Counted from the first letter of the stretch, positions 40,886 through 51,289 are shown. The stretch is DNA of 64,000 nucleotides from Prorocentrum cordatum (GCA_963575745.1 CAUYUJ010016062.1:1-64000); one strand, 5' to 3'. Notes: a model not told the origin generated them from the sequence alone. Numbers and translations: made by a program.

Positions 40886-41057
40886 TCGGGGATGGACAGA
40901 CCTCCCTTTAGTAAAACGTGGTTTAGTGAAAACGACTTCGGGCCCAAACCTGGCGGGCGCAAGCCTGGAAAATAACGGCCACGGCGCCCTCTCGAAAACC
41001 GAAAACGGACAATTCACTAATCGACGTGTCACTATTGGGGGTTCTGTCCACCCCCGA
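40886..41057. mobile_element. Family D element, copy 5
   Basis: TCGGGGATGGACAGACCTCC left, GTCCACCCCCGA right, with CCTTTAGTAAAACGTGGTTT. Complete copy. Confidence 0.9.
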
Positions 41058-41204
41058 CATTAAAGGGAGCATGAATTCGATCCGCTGGTGCGCCGAACTG
41101 CCGCAAACCGATGCGCCCGGCATGCCCCACCTATCGGTAACTATCGGGAGCTGCCGGCGGCTGGGGGGAATCTGTTTTGGGCGCTTCGGTGCAAAATCCG
41201 ATCG

Positions 41205-41206
41205 AA

Positions 41207-41252
<46 letters not shown>

Positions 41253-41280
41253 CACAAACACACACAAACGCGCACACACA
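41205..41280. repeat. TC then AC dinucleotide tracts
   Basis: (CT)n to about 41,249, then ACACAAACACAC. Confidence 0.93.
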
Positions 41281-41312
41281 CCGGTGCGCCCCCTCCTTTG
41301 CAGGATCCAGAC

Positions 41313-41525
41313 AGGAGGCCTCCCAGATGGGGTCGGAGCAGATGGGGCCGACGGACCGCACCGCATCGCCAGAGCATCGCCGCTGCATCGGCGATGCATC
41401 GCCGATGCATCGGCGGTGCATCGGCGACGTCGGCGTGGGGAAGCACGGCCTCCACACCGAGCCGCACCGGCGACGCCTCGGCGACGCGGCGCGATCCCCC
41501 CGGCCCCGTATCTGCTCGGACCGCA
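41313..41525. mobile_element. Family T inverted-repeat element, copy 1
   Basis: Left GGCCTCCCAGATGGGGTCGG then AGCAGATGGGG; right GGCCCCGTATCTGCTCGGACC (eroded). The core is a run of GCATCGGCGATGCATCGCCG-type repeats, themselves self-complementary. Confidence 0.78.
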
Positions 41526-41784
41526 GCAAGGGGGCCTATAGACCTTGGGCCCTGGAGCGCCGCGCGCAGGCCCTGCGCGCCAGGGCTGCGCCGCACACCG
41601 GACGTGACCTTTGTTGTTGCTCCTTGCTGTGCCGATCGGCGCGGGCCCTCGCAGCCCCCCCCCTCCCCCCCCCCGTGGAGTGGATCTCGGCTGCCTTTGA
41701 GGCCTGTGTTCGAGCAGGCGGAGTCTCCCCAACGGTCACGCACGGTCGGTATTAAGCAGGCCCGAAGCCAGACCGCTCCCGGAG

Positions 41785-41935
41785 GAAGAGAAGGAGGAGG
41801 GGCAGGAGGGGGAGGAGGAGGAGCAGGAGGAGGAGGAGGAGGAGGAGGAGGAGGAGGACGAGGAGGAGGAGGAGGAGAAGGAGGGGGAGGAAGGGAGGAG
41901 GAGGAGGAGGAGGAGGAGGAGGAGGAGGAGGAGGC
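41785..41935. repeat. GGA trinucleotide tract
   Basis: GAG repeats with GGGGCAGGAGGG and GACGAG interruptions. Confidence 0.95.
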
Positions 41936-41939
41936 CCCC

Positions 41940-43560
41940 CCTTCCGCCCAACGTCGAAACGACGGATAAAAAAACGCCCACGGCCGCCCGTCCTGTGCGC
42001 TTCGGCCGGGACCTACTCGCCCTCCACCCTCCTCCGCCCTGCCGCTCCCCTCTCCCAGGACCACGAGGAACCCACGGGTGACGTGGGGCGCCATAAGACG
42101 GGCACTGCGACACGAACATCGGCCGTGCTCAACAGATGTGCAGCGAGACACTGCGAGTGGACCTTGGAACAGATCTGGCGGCAACTTTACCCGAACAGAG
42201 GAGTGCCCACTTTCAGTCAGCGGTGCCTCTCCCGCTCCTCCTTACAACTGACCCTGCTCACGACTCCCCTTCCCGCGCCCGAGCCCAACAACACCTGCGC
42301 GTCTTCCTCACCATCAGGAGGACGGATCCGACGCATGGCCTGGTCTGGATGGTAAGCATCGCACAAAGGTCGAGAACATACCATCATACCCTCCGCGTCC
42401 TCCGCCCCCCACAAGCCACACCGGGGGGGGCGGGCAACGGCGCCAAGACCATAGGAATTGGCGCAAGAAGGCTTGCGTGAGGCCAGGCCAGCAATACTGC
42501 AACAGGCGCAGCCGACTAAAGCGTCAATAGGAGAGACAATCGGATGGTGGAGCCAGCTGGGGACGGAGACGGGATCATTGAGACACATAATCTGAACACA
42601 CACTCTTGCAAGACCCAATGCTTTTACTCTTACACCTCGTCCTCCTTCTACCCAATCAGCAACATCCTTCAACTCAGTCAGTGCAGACTGGAAGCGAACA
42701 AAGATGTTCAAACTCCATAAGGAGGTCAGGGAAGACAACAGCGGACTGACAAAGCCTTGAGGGGAGGCTGGGACGGTGAGGAACAAGTCTCGGAAGGCTT
42801 TGCACGGGCTTCAGGAAATATTGGACAGGTGCCGGATGTTCAAACTGTGAAATGGCGTCGAACCACGTTCATAGATTTCGGGGTGCCCCAACCGATAACA
42901 AAATCAGAGTTCGAATAGATAGGGCAAGGGCGACCAACAAACGGGCACTGGATAACAGCAAATAGCAGAAGGGCCGAACGCAGCATTTCCAACATATGCG
43001 TGATTAGCTAAAAAGGGAGAGCATACTTGCTGAAGAAGATGCCATTCTAAGTCGTAGAAACAGTCAGTTGGGCACAGAACAAGCCCCAACGCTCGCTCTG
43101 TGACCCTGAGGAGCCGTGCTGGAATCAATACCACTCAGGTGCCATCGCGCATCACCCTCGCTTCTATATGCTGCGCGAACAACAACGAGACTGCCGCATA
43201 AAATTGATCAAGCGAACTACTCCAGGTTGAATATCACCTCCACGTCCCCCTTTGCTCGACGGCGCTCGCCAATGCCGCACTACAACAAAAATAAGAGCGG
43301 CAAACTGCACGGGGTGGAAACGACAAAGCATCACGTCGAGCACAACGCCCGTCAGGAGATGCGCAAGAACGCAGCTTTGGCAACAGCCGCCGATAGATGC
43401 TTGCATGCTGTAACGGCTACACAGCCATGCCACCTCTGGGGTGCTCGACTCTGGCACGAGCGTGGCACAAGAACGCGGAGCGGCGATGAGAGATGCGCTT
43501 CTCCTCCTCCGCCGCCTCCACATCCACCTGGCCCTCTACGCCGATTCCTTCTCCTCCTCG
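41940..43560. other. Mostly unique stretch with low-confidence frames
   Basis: No repeats seen. A minus-strand frame at 42,217-42,786 (190 codons) contains non-simple peptide such as LHHPIVSPIDALVGCACCSI, and a plus-strand frame at 42,136-42,480 ends in GGATGGTAAGC, a donor-like site. They overlap, so at most one is real. I recognise no domain in either. Confidence 0.3.
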
Positions 43561-43563
43561 GAC

Positions 43564-43706
43564 TACCTACCGAACCACCCCAACCCAGCCGGAAGACCCA
43601 AACTTCGGGGGTGTGGGGGGCTACGGGCTCCATGCTTTTGTTCCCCGAGGACCCTCCCAAAAAGGAATGGGGGGCAACTTGGGGCCGTGTGGCTTGGTGG
43701 GTGGTG
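43564..43706. mobile_element. Family J element, diverged copy 3
   Basis: CTACCTACCGAACCACCCCA left; core ACTTCGGGGGTGTGGGGGG; GTGGCTTGGTGGGTGG right. Confidence 0.7.
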
Positions 43707-43714
43707 AGACGGGG

Positions 43715-43945
43715 GGCCCGAACGGACCTTCCGAGCCCTCGGCTTGGAGAGGCCCCGAGAAGGCCCCGAGAGGCCCCCAGAGGCCCCCAGAGCAGGCTCC
43801 GGGAGAGCCACAGCCACGCCCCCCAGGAAGCTCCAGAGCGCCCTCGCGAGGCAGCCTCGCGAGGGCGCCTCGCGTGGGGACCTCTTGGGCGCCCCGCCGA
43901 GGCCCCCAAGAGGTCCCCACGAGGCCCCCGCAAGGCCGCCGGGTG
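43715..43945. repeat. Family Q array
   Basis: CCCCGAGAAGGCCCCGAGAG, CCCCCAGAGGCCCCCAGAGC, then CTCGCGAGGCAGCCTCGCGAG, a local palindrome at about 43,842-43,862. Confidence 0.7.
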
Positions 43946-44118
43946 TGGCTCGGGCGGGTCGGTGGGTGGCGATCCTCTGCGTCGCCGCCCCTCCGAAGCC
44001 TCGCCCATCGCTCGGACGCCCATCCCTCGTGCAGTCTTCGACTCCGTGCGTACAGTATGCGGCCTGACTTAGAAAATCCGAAGAAACACCAGGGGGTCCC
44101 GCCGCCAAAAAGGTAGCG

Positions 44119-44195
44119 GAGCTCATGCAAACCCAAGGAACGACCGAGCCCCTTTTGAAAAATAGGTGTTCCTTATTCAAGCCGGACCCTGTACT
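44119..44195. mobile_element. Family F fragment
   Basis: CCCAAGGAACGACCGAGCCCC and GGTGTTCCTTATTCAAGCC, a shortened family F core. Confidence 0.5.
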
Positions 44196-44215
44196 CTCCG
44201 TAAGATTCGGCGGTG

Positions 44216-44382
44216 GACAAACCTGCCTTTGGTAATCCTCCCTTTCGCGAAAAAGGCCTAGAGCCGAACCCGACGGACCTATAGACCCACAGAAACGACG
44301 GCCGCGACGCCCTCTCTCGCGAACCGGAGACGGCCAATTCGCTCATCGACGTGTCAGGGTGGGAGGCCGATCCACCCCCGAA
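44216..44382. mobile_element. Family D element, copy 6
   Basis: TTCGGCGGTGGACAAACCTG left, GATCCACCCCCGAA right, core ACCCGACGGACCTATAGACC and CATCGACGTGTCAGGGTGGG. Confidence 0.88.
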
Positions 44383-44439
44383 AGAGGAACCATAATGCTC
44401 CTCGATGGCCCTCGCCGAAGAATCGGGGACCTGCTGACC

Positions 44440-44625
44440 CGGGTCAATCCAGACCCGGGTCAGTCAGGCCTTGCAGAATCCCGCAAAATCCTGCACCCAA
44501 GCCCGGGCCAACGCGAAGGATCCTGCAAGGCCCTGCAGGAGCCTGCGCCCAAGCCTGGCTCAGTGCGACCCTGGCCCTGCAAGATCCTGCAAGATCCGGC
44601 GCTCTGGCCGACCCCCGTCTGCGTT
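44440..44625 (+). repeat. CCTGCAGGATCCTGCA-type repeat
   Basis: Several GATCCTGCAAG and CCCTGCAGGAG units with GACCCGGGTCAGTCAGGCC. Same family as 24,835 and 26,507. Confidence 0.75.
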
Positions 44626-44629
44626 GACC

Positions 44630-45080
44630 CCCGCCTCGAGGCCCCCGAAAGAAACAGACATGCACACGTCCGGGCGCTACCACGGCGCGGCTCTTGCGCG
44701 CCCAGTGGCGAGCTGCCGCGGCGCGGCGCGGCGCCCGCCGGGAGCGGGCCGCCTGGCCGACGGGCAGAGCCAAAGCCACGGCCACATGGGGGCCGCCAGC
44801 TGTGGAGCGGCAGCGCCTCCGCTCGCCCGCGCTCGGGCGGCCACTCCTCGTGCAGCGTTCGATCGCATGGGCTTGGAGGTGAAGCAATGCAATGTCGCTG
44901 CAACGCATCTGCCAGCAAGTGGGCGACACGCTGGCCTCCACCCAGGATGGCCGGCTGTGCCTGGAAGCACCCCGACAGGTGAGATGAATGCTCTGCAGAA
45001 CATTGGAACCGCCAATGGGGGAGAGGGAGGACGCACGAGAGCAGAGAGGGAGGGGGGAGAGGGGAGAAGGCCAGGAGCAG
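44630..45080. other. No gene recognised
   Basis: GC-rich. Includes the displaced family K end near 44,663 and GCAGCGTTCGATCGCATGGG, a family K-like loop piece, near 44,850. Confidence 0.45.
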
Positions 45081-45172
45081 TGTTCGATCTCGTGCGTGTA
45101 GACTCTCGATAGATGCCTCAAAGAGGCTCCTCGATGGTCCTCGCCGAGAAAAAATCGCACGCCTGAGAGATG
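45081..45172. mobile_element. Family K element, left-truncated
   Basis: GTTCGATCTCGTGCGTGTAG, core GAGGCTCCTCGATGGTCCTC, right end GCACGCCTGAGAGATGC. Confidence 0.7.
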
Positions 45173-45448
45173 CTAGCGAAGTGTCGGACGAGTATCGCTT
45201 CCCAGAGCCAGGCACGTGAAATCCTTCCAGTTTCGGTACCTGCTTGGTGCTCAAAGTTCTTTCTGGCGATCAAGGCTGAGATAGGTTGGAACATCGTGAC
45301 ATTACCATCGGGACCGCTAGATGAGGAATGGAATCCCCTTCTCTTGGACACCATGAGCGCCTGGGTCTGGGGAACGCCAGAGGCGCAACCACGAAAGAGC
45401 CCCATCAGTAACGGCGGGCCCATTCTGCACCCGACCTGTTCTGAGTTT
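45173..45448 (+). other. Non-repetitive stretch, open frame of unknown meaning
   Basis: An open frame over 45,170-45,448 reads SVPAWCSKFFLAIKAEIGWN, then TMSAWVWGTPEAQPRKSPIS, but it runs on into family B, so it is not an intact gene. No domain recognised. Confidence 0.15.
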
Positions 45449-45648
45449 GCGGCAGGCGAGCGAGGGGCCGAGGTGAAACGGAGGAGGCCCTCTCAGAAGG
45501 CAGCGGGGCTTCTCAGAAGGCCCTTGGCCTTCGGAGAGGTGGTCTGTGCCTTCGGGAAGGCTTGGAGCACTTCTCAGAAGACCCCGAAACGTCCAGACCT
45601 CCTGAGAATGCCCGTCCCCTCTCACTTCCCCCCTGGGAGCGCCGCCGA
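45449..45648. mobile_element. Family B element, copy
   Basis: GCGGCAGGCGAGCGAGGGGC left, CTCACTTCCCCCCTGGGAGC then GCCGCCGA right; internal CTTCTCAGAAGGCCCTTGGC. Confidence 0.78.
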
Positions 45649-45658
45649 GTCAAGGCTG

Positions 45659-45859
45659 TACAGTCGAAATCTATCGTACGGACGGGCGGTAAGGACGCGA
45701 TGGTCTCGGAAGCCGAAGCTGATACTTTTTGGGCGGCGGACTGCCAACACCCTGAAGGGCTAGCCAACCAACAAAAACTGCAAAGGACGGGCCGCAGAGG
45801 CAAATACGCAAGGGTGCCCTCAGGATATCCGTGCGTCCTTACTATGAGTCTTGGCTGTA
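45659..45859. mobile_element. Family N element, diverged copy 3
   Basis: TACAGTCGAAATCTATCGTA left, TCCTTACTATGAGTCTTGGC right; GGGCCGCAGAGGCAAATACG inside. Confidence 0.7.
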
Positions 45860-46440
45860 GCCCAAGGGAGTCCATTCCCCCCCCCATGTCTTTCTGATCC
45901 CCCCCCGAGGATGGCAAGCGGGGTCTGGCCCGTCTCCACATGCCTGTCCTCTTCGTGGTGCTGTGCTCTGCTTGGGGATGCATCTCCCCAGGACCAGCTG
46001 CCCCTGAGATGCGGCCCGAATCCTGTGCCACTGCTTGCTATCTGTGAGCGTGTACGCACATGCACACTTTCTGCGCCGGCGGCGAGGCAGAGGCAGTCCG
46101 CTCCAACCTGTGGCTATTTGAGGCAACCGACAGGCGGGTTGTCCGGCGTGCACGAGGGGGGGCACAAGCCGCACATGCACACATGTGCAGGCGCGTTGGT
46201 GCCATACGATTTCATCGCCGTGGCCATGTGAAACCGCATTGCGCTGCTGTCAGCCTCTCCGCGTCCAGGAGGCCAGCCACGGCGCCGTTGGATTGACGAC
46301 GTGCAGCTCTGACGGCGCATGGTTCCCTGGCTTCCACCCGAGCTCTGCCTAGGGCCGACTTGTTCGATCGGGCGCAACGCAACGCTGTCATCATCGACAC
46401 GTCAAGCAAGGACCCGGAATACAAACGCGTGGCACAAGTG
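45860..46440. other. No gene recognised
   Basis: Overlapping open frames on both strands, one with clustered Cys (minus strand about 46,150-46,200, HVCMCGLCPPSC). No known domain. Confidence 0.4.
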
Positions 46441-46960
46441 TACCCCTCCTGACGCTCATCCTCATGCCCGTCCTACCCCTCCTGCTCCGCATCATCCTAC
46501 TCATCGTCAGCGTACGAAGCATCATGAACACACTCATCAGACACATCATCTTCACTAACATCATCAACGACGCCAGCAACATCACCGATAACACCATTGG
46601 GATAGTACTGCTAGCCATGCCTTCACGTCAAACTCGCGTATCATCATAATTAGCATCCTGATTCGAATCACCATCATCACCATCACCAGCAGCAGCATCA
46701 TCATTGCCGTCATCAGCATCATCATCTGCATCAACATCATCATCCTCATCGACATCCTCCTGCTCCTCCTCCTCATCATCATCAACAACATGATCCTCAT
46801 CCTCATCCTCATCGGAAGCATCAACTTCCGTCTCATTCCCATCACCATCATTATTAACACCGCTACGCGAATCATCAACACCGCTACGCTGTGCACATCG
46901 TCACTGCCATCGTCTTACCCATCGCCATCCTCATCATCACCACCATGCGCATCATCCTCG
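46441..46960. repeat. Degenerate CAT/ATC trinucleotide region
   Basis: Imperfect ATC/CAT triplets, densest at 46,660-46,800. Minus-strand frames rich in Met, Val and Leu are artefacts. Confidence 0.85.
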
Positions 46961-48239
46961 TCGTCGGCCAAGTGTTCCCGGAAAAGCACATCCGGCCGAC
47001 TGCGCGCCTCAGGGAGTCTCTTGGAAGCGTTTCGGGGGGGTGGGGGGGGGGAGCGGGCTCATGGAATTTGTTTGAAGGCTCTCTCGGGCTGTGGTTTCGG
47101 GAGCCTCCCGGGCCGTCTGGAACATATGATAGATACGTTCTAAGAACTCCGCCATCAGAGAAAGACATGATAGATTCGGGAGGCCCCGGCAAGACCGGTC
47201 CGCATCCATGGGATGAGGGCGAGGGGGCCGTCGGGAATTGGAGGCACAGTGGGCACTGAATCCGACAGGTATCGAGGCAGCGGTGGCAGAGTAGGCTGCT
47301 CGCCAGGAGGCACGGTGCGACGGCCAGGGTAAGGCATGCTGATGCACCAGCTCCCCAAACCCACGTTTCTGTAATCCTCCGCGGTGTTGAAGGTCGTAAC
47401 GTTGAAGTTGCGGTAGAACCACCTTACACGCGGAACGGCATCGCTGGGTCACCGCGACGCCACGAGGCTTCAAGCACGCTGAAACATGTGTCCATCCTTC
47501 CGAAGCACGCTCTTAATTCCAAGGGTACAGCTGGTGGCATGCTTCAACCATTCCCACATGCATCCATATCAATGCTCATGTGCTGCACATCGATGCCCCT
47601 CCTCTGGGTGTTGTTCGCGTCTATGATCCTGGCACTGGGCAGCAAGACGAGGGAGAAGATACCGATCCAAAATCGAGAAGACCAGATCCAAATAGCACTT
47701 GCTCGGACCGAGTGGACAGCGTGCAAGATTGCAATACACATCACAAGACTTGAAGTACACAACTCACGCAATCCCAAAGCTTACAAAACAATTCATGCAC
47801 ACCAGCGCCGCAGTGTAGAACCTAGGATGTGTCAGAGGGCCCATGGCTGCACCTCAATTGCCAAAGCATGAACCTCAAATGGTTTCAAATCATGTTTTCT
47901 GACCTGGACGGCTGCTGGTCCGATGTTCGCATCGTTGAGTAACTGATGCCTTGGACAATGCTGGTCACCTGCACCAGATGCAGACGCTGCGCGCTGTACC
48001 CTACTAGCAAGCGCCTCGTGACCACTTGCATTAGTGGAAACTCCACACTTCAAACACCGATAAACGTTTGCATGGCCGACACATCAAAACGACCGCACGT
48101 CACGAGCCGTAATACATGGCTTGCCACAGGGGTTCCTTTCGTGCCAAACCCTACCGCTCTTGGTTGTGGCTCTTTTTCCCAAATAACGCTCTCTGGGCCT
48201 TCGGCCCGTCCCGCCGACCACCCGAAGGCCCGCCATTCC
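46961..48239. other. No gene recognised
   Basis: Mixed sequence, mostly unique as far as I can see. Short frames without domains on both strands. Confidence 0.45.
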
Positions 48240-48715
48240 CGAACAAATTGTCCCCGAGATGGCCCAAGATGGCCTCCAAGACGCCTCCAAGATGGCCAAG
48301 AAGGCCTCCAAGACCTTTACGATGGCCCCAAGATGCCTCCAAGACGGCCCAACATGCATCCACGACGGCCTAAGATAGCCTCAAGATGGCCCAAGCTGGC
48401 CAAGAGGCCCCCAAGAGGCCTCCAAGACGGCCCAAGAGGCTTCGAAGAGGCCCGCTAGGAAGGCCCGAAGGGACCACCATCATTGATTGTCAGAAGGTTT
48501 TGGAAGGACTTGGGCATTTCCTTTTTCTTCTGTTCGGCCTTCCGACGGCCCGACCGAGACGGCCCAAGGGCCCCCAAAGATCGCCCCACCATCGTCCAAG
48601 AGGCCTCCAAGATGCCGCCAGAACGGCCCAAGAGGCCCCCAAGACTGCCCCAAGGGGGTCCCAAGACGGCCCACGAGGCCTCCAAAGCGCCCAAGAGCAC
48701 CCGACGCGACTCGAT
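48240..48715. repeat. Family Q array (best example)
   Basis: Over 25 loose units such as AAGATGGCCTCCAAGACGCC, CCAAGATGGCCAAGAAGGCC and CCCAAGAGGCCCCCAAGAC. Minus-strand reading gives GHLGGVLEAILGHLG-like repeats. A non-repetitive 60-bp gap lies near 48,480-48,540. Confidence 0.8.
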
Positions 48716-48816
48716 TCATTCCATTATGATAGAGCGGGGGGCGGCCGCAGGGGGGCGAAGCCCTTACGGATGTATACACAGGCACCCGCACACGAATTTC
48801 GCATGTACCTTTAGGT

Positions 48817-48872
48817 AGGGTGGCGGTGTAAAAGTCTCTGGCTTTCAGTGGTGATTTGTACACCGCCACCCT
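48817..48872. mobile_element. 56-bp hairpin with perfect 14-bp TIRs
   Basis: AGGGTGGCGGTGTA at 48,817-48,830 and TACACCGCCACCCT at 48,859-48,872 are exact inverted repeats around a 28-bp loop. Confidence 0.8.
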
Positions 48873-49109
48873 CCCCTGAGGCCAAGGAATAATCCATCAT
48901 AAGGTTTCTACGTAAGTCAATTTATCTGTTGCGGATTACATCCCAAGAACTTCTCCACACGCCGCCTGGACTCACCGGAAGAACCACGCATCTTGAAACG
49001 CACGCGGGGTCCTGAACTCCTGCGTGCCGTCCGCGAGCTCCGAAGCGTCAGAGACGTTGGCGTCATCCTGGGATGGGGAGCCAGGAAGACGGGACTCGAT
49101 CCTGCACTT

Positions 49110-49293
49110 GGCGGCGAGCCAGCGGGGGAACTGAGAAGGAGCGGGCCTTCTCAACAGGCTCAGGAATCTTCCGGCCTTCTGAGAAGTGTTCTGAACCTTG
49201 CCCGAAGAGCCAGGAAACCTCGGCCTTCCGAGTCGTCCCGCCGCCTTCTCAGAGGACCTTTTCCTCCTCGCTTCCCCCCCCTTCGCCCGCTGG
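49110..49293. mobile_element. Family B element, copy
   Basis: Left GGCGGCGAGCCAGCGGGGGA then ACTGAGAAGG; right end in reverse complement GCCAGCGGGCGAAGGGGGGG. CTTCTGAGAAGTGTTCTGAA inside. Confidence 0.82.
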
Positions 49294-49610
49294 CAGGAGC
49301 AACAAAAAACATAGGGCCCTGCGGGAAGCGGGTCCTGGACCCCGGGCCGGGCCACCCCCCGAGACCGTGTGTTTTTTGTTTGTTTTCCGGGGGCGCCTGG
49401 AAACGGCAGACCTCGGCCTTCCGAGTCGTCCCTCCGCCCTCTCAGAGGACCCCCTCCTCCTCCTCACTCTTCCCCCCCCTCGCTCGCTGGCGCAAACAGA
49501 AAACATGTAGGGCCCTGCGGGAAGCGGGTCCTTGGCCCCGGGCCGGGCCTCCCCCCAAGAGACCGTGTGTTTTTTTGTTTGTTCTCCTGGGGAGCACACC
49601 GGAAACGGCA
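49219..49610 (+). repeat. 192-200 bp tandem duplication
   Basis: 49,219-49,410 and 49,411-49,610 are about 88% identical, both starting CCTCGGCCTTCCGAGTCGTC and ending GGAAACGGCAG. The unit contains the right half of family B plus GGGCCCTGCGGGAAGCGGGT and GAGACCGTGTGTTTTTT. Confidence 0.92.
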
Positions 49611-49637
49611 GCACACCGCTGGGCCTGGCGATATACA

Positions 49638-49806
49638 CGGTCGACCCATATCACAAGGAGATCCTTGACTTGGCCTGCACTGCATCCCACTCTTTCGTCC
49701 GACCCACTCTCTTCGTTTCCAGTGCACTCGAGGGTGACTGGAGAGGACGCGCCAGAGGACCCAAAAACCCTCCGAAGGCATCCTTGATTTGGCAGGGTCG
49801 ACCACA
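49638..49806. mobile_element. Possible family N relative
   Basis: Left ACGGTCGACCCATATCACAAGG; right end in reverse complement TGTGGTCGACCCTGCCAAAT. Interior unlike other family N copies, so uncertain. Confidence 0.4.
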
Positions 49807-49955
49807 CTGAGTCAATTCTACTGTAATTACCGATGCCACCTAACTGCGCGCCCTCCCGCGCCCGCGCCACGCCCCTGGAGGAGGGCAGCCGCTCTGGCCC
49901 AGGCCGCGACGCGCGGATGGCTTCTCTGTTCGCGCCCCTCGGGGGTGGCCTGGTG

Positions 49956-50240
49956 CAGAGCCAACCCGCATGATAAGGATGCGCGGTAAGGATGCAAAGG
50001 AAGGCCTTTCGGCGGTGGACAAACCTCCCTGTAGCAAAGCTCTCCTTAATGAAAACGGCCTGGGACCGGAACCGACGGACCTGGACCCGCAAAAATGACG
50101 ACCGCGACGCCCTCTCGCGAACCGAAAACGGCCAATTCCTTCATCGACGTGTCAGGGTAGGAGGTCTTTCCACCCGCGAAAGTAGGATGCGAGGGAGGTC
50201 ACCTTGGACAGTTGCACATCCTCGCTGTGCGGGCTGTTTG
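49956..50240. mobile_element. Family N element interrupted by family D
   Basis: CAGAGCCAACCCGCATGATA left; CACATCCTCGCTGTGCGGGCTG right. Family D copy 7 replaces or interrupts the centre, so N predates D. Confidence 0.75.
50008..50180. mobile_element. Family D element, copy 7 (nested in N)
   Basis: TTCGGCGGTGGACAAACCTC left, TCCACCCGCGAA right, core GGAACCGACGGACCTGGACC and CATCGACGTGTCAGGGTAGG. Confidence 0.9.
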
Positions 50241-50329
50241 CAGGCAGGAGGGCGGAGCCGAAAAGAGGTTCGCGGAGAACTACGACGAAGCCAGAACGAG
50301 GATAAACTCGGGTGAGGGTACGAGAATCG

Positions 50330-50455
50330 AGAATCGCTGAGATCCGACGGCTCTGGAGGATGTCTCGGGCGCCGCGGCCTTGTCGGAGCGTTCTGGAACG
50401 CTCTGAGAGCGTTTCGGCACTCTCTGCATATAATTTATCCCCGTCCTAGCCTTGG
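50330..50455 (-). repeat. Family S repeat, inverted copy
   Basis: GATGTCTCGGGCGCCGCGGC then GGAGCGTTCTGGAACGCTCT and TTATCCCCGTCCTAGCC: the reverse complement of 17,461-17,580, hairpin partly decayed. Confidence 0.75.
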
Positions 50456-50572
50456 GTCGGGCATGTCCTCCTACAGGCGGATCTTGCAAGACAAATGCAC
50501 AATAATCAAAACATACCCCAACATTGTCAACAAAAACTTGAAGGACTATTTTTGTGGGACGTGCCAGGCTTA
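50455..50572. mobile_element. Family M element, shortened copy
   Basis: GGGTCGGGCATGTCCTCCTA, CAGGCGGATCTTGCAAGACA, GGACTATTTTTGTGGGACGT, CCAGGCTTA. Begins where family S ends. Confidence 0.7.
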
Positions 50573-50619
50573 CTCCTAGCCCCGTCCGTTGCTCATCCTG
50601 GCCATGCGGGTCGCGTGCA

Positions 50620-50770
50620 ATGCAGTCGGGGCGCTGACCAAAGGAACCCTAATCCAGGAGCGAGGCCTCTTTTTCGTAAACGGAGCTTCGATTTCCCTCC
50701 GAAAACCTTGGGGAAACGCGGGGCAAACTGTGAAACAATTCAGGGACACTTTTGGTCGGCGGGTCGAGAG
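50620..50770. mobile_element. Family F element, copy
   Basis: GGGGCGCTGACCAAAGGAAC, AGCTTCGATTTCCCTC and AACTGTGAAACAATTCAGGG parallel 12,615-12,740. The right end is not clear. Confidence 0.65.
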
Positions 50771-50979
50771 CGGGCCTCTTCCGGTTAAGAGCTAGGCGAG
50801 GCGCGCGAAGCACTACTTGGGGAGACAGGGCGCGGGCGGGCGGGGCCTCAGGCGGCCGGGGAGCGCGGAGAACAGGCGGTGCCGAAGAGCTTGCACAGGA
50901 AAAGGCACGCCTGACAATTCAGGAACACGGAGCGCGCGGTTCTTACCGTCGAGGCCAGCGCCAGAGAATACATGCACCG

Positions 50980-51080
50980 TCGAGGAGGAGGAGGAGGAGG
51001 AGGAGGAGGAGGAGGAGGAGGAGGAGTACGAGAAGGAGAGGGAGAGGGAGGGGGAGGAGGAGGAGGAGGAGGTGGAGGAC
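50980..51080. repeat. GGA trinucleotide tract
   Basis: GAG repeats with GAAGGAGAGGGAGAGGGAGG interruptions. Confidence 0.95.
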
Positions 51081-51184
51081 CAGGCTGGACCTCCTCGAAA
51101 GCCAACATGGACGCGCAAGACCGGGCAGGGGCACGGGGAGCGGGCGCCCGAGCGGTGGCAAGCCTGCTGCCTGAGAAGGCCGCT

Positions 51185-51257
51185 CGTCCACCTCCTCGTC
51201 CTCCTCTCCCTCCTTTTCCTCCTCCCCCCTCTCCTCCGCCTCCTAGTCCTCCTCCTC
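51185..51257. repeat. TCC tract, left flank of the LINE, with target-site duplication
   Basis: Interrupted TCC sequence whose last 19 bp, CCTCCTAGTCCTCCTCCTC (51,239-51,257), recur exactly at 56,191-56,209 on the far side of the LINE. The shared TAG interruption in the same phase makes this more than a chance match of simple repeats. Confidence 0.85.
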
Positions 51258-51289
51258 GAGCGTGCCAGGGGGGGCCACGTCCGATGGTC

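Larger units (their letters stand above)
44006..44425. mobile_element. Family K element split by insertions
   Basis: The left half (CATCGCTCGGACGCCCATCC to CCGTGCGTACAGTATGC, 44,006-44,060) and the core (ATGCTCCTCGATGGCCCTCG, 44,394-44,414) are separated by about 335 bp holding a family F fragment and family D copy 6. The expected right end (ACACGTCCGGGCGCTACC) appears only at about 44,663. Confidence 0.7.

Noticed and set aside
44764-44782. Spliced-leader-like AGAGCCAAAGCCACGG on the complementary strand
   Set aside because: Lacks the central AAATGG spacing; GC-rich chance similarity.
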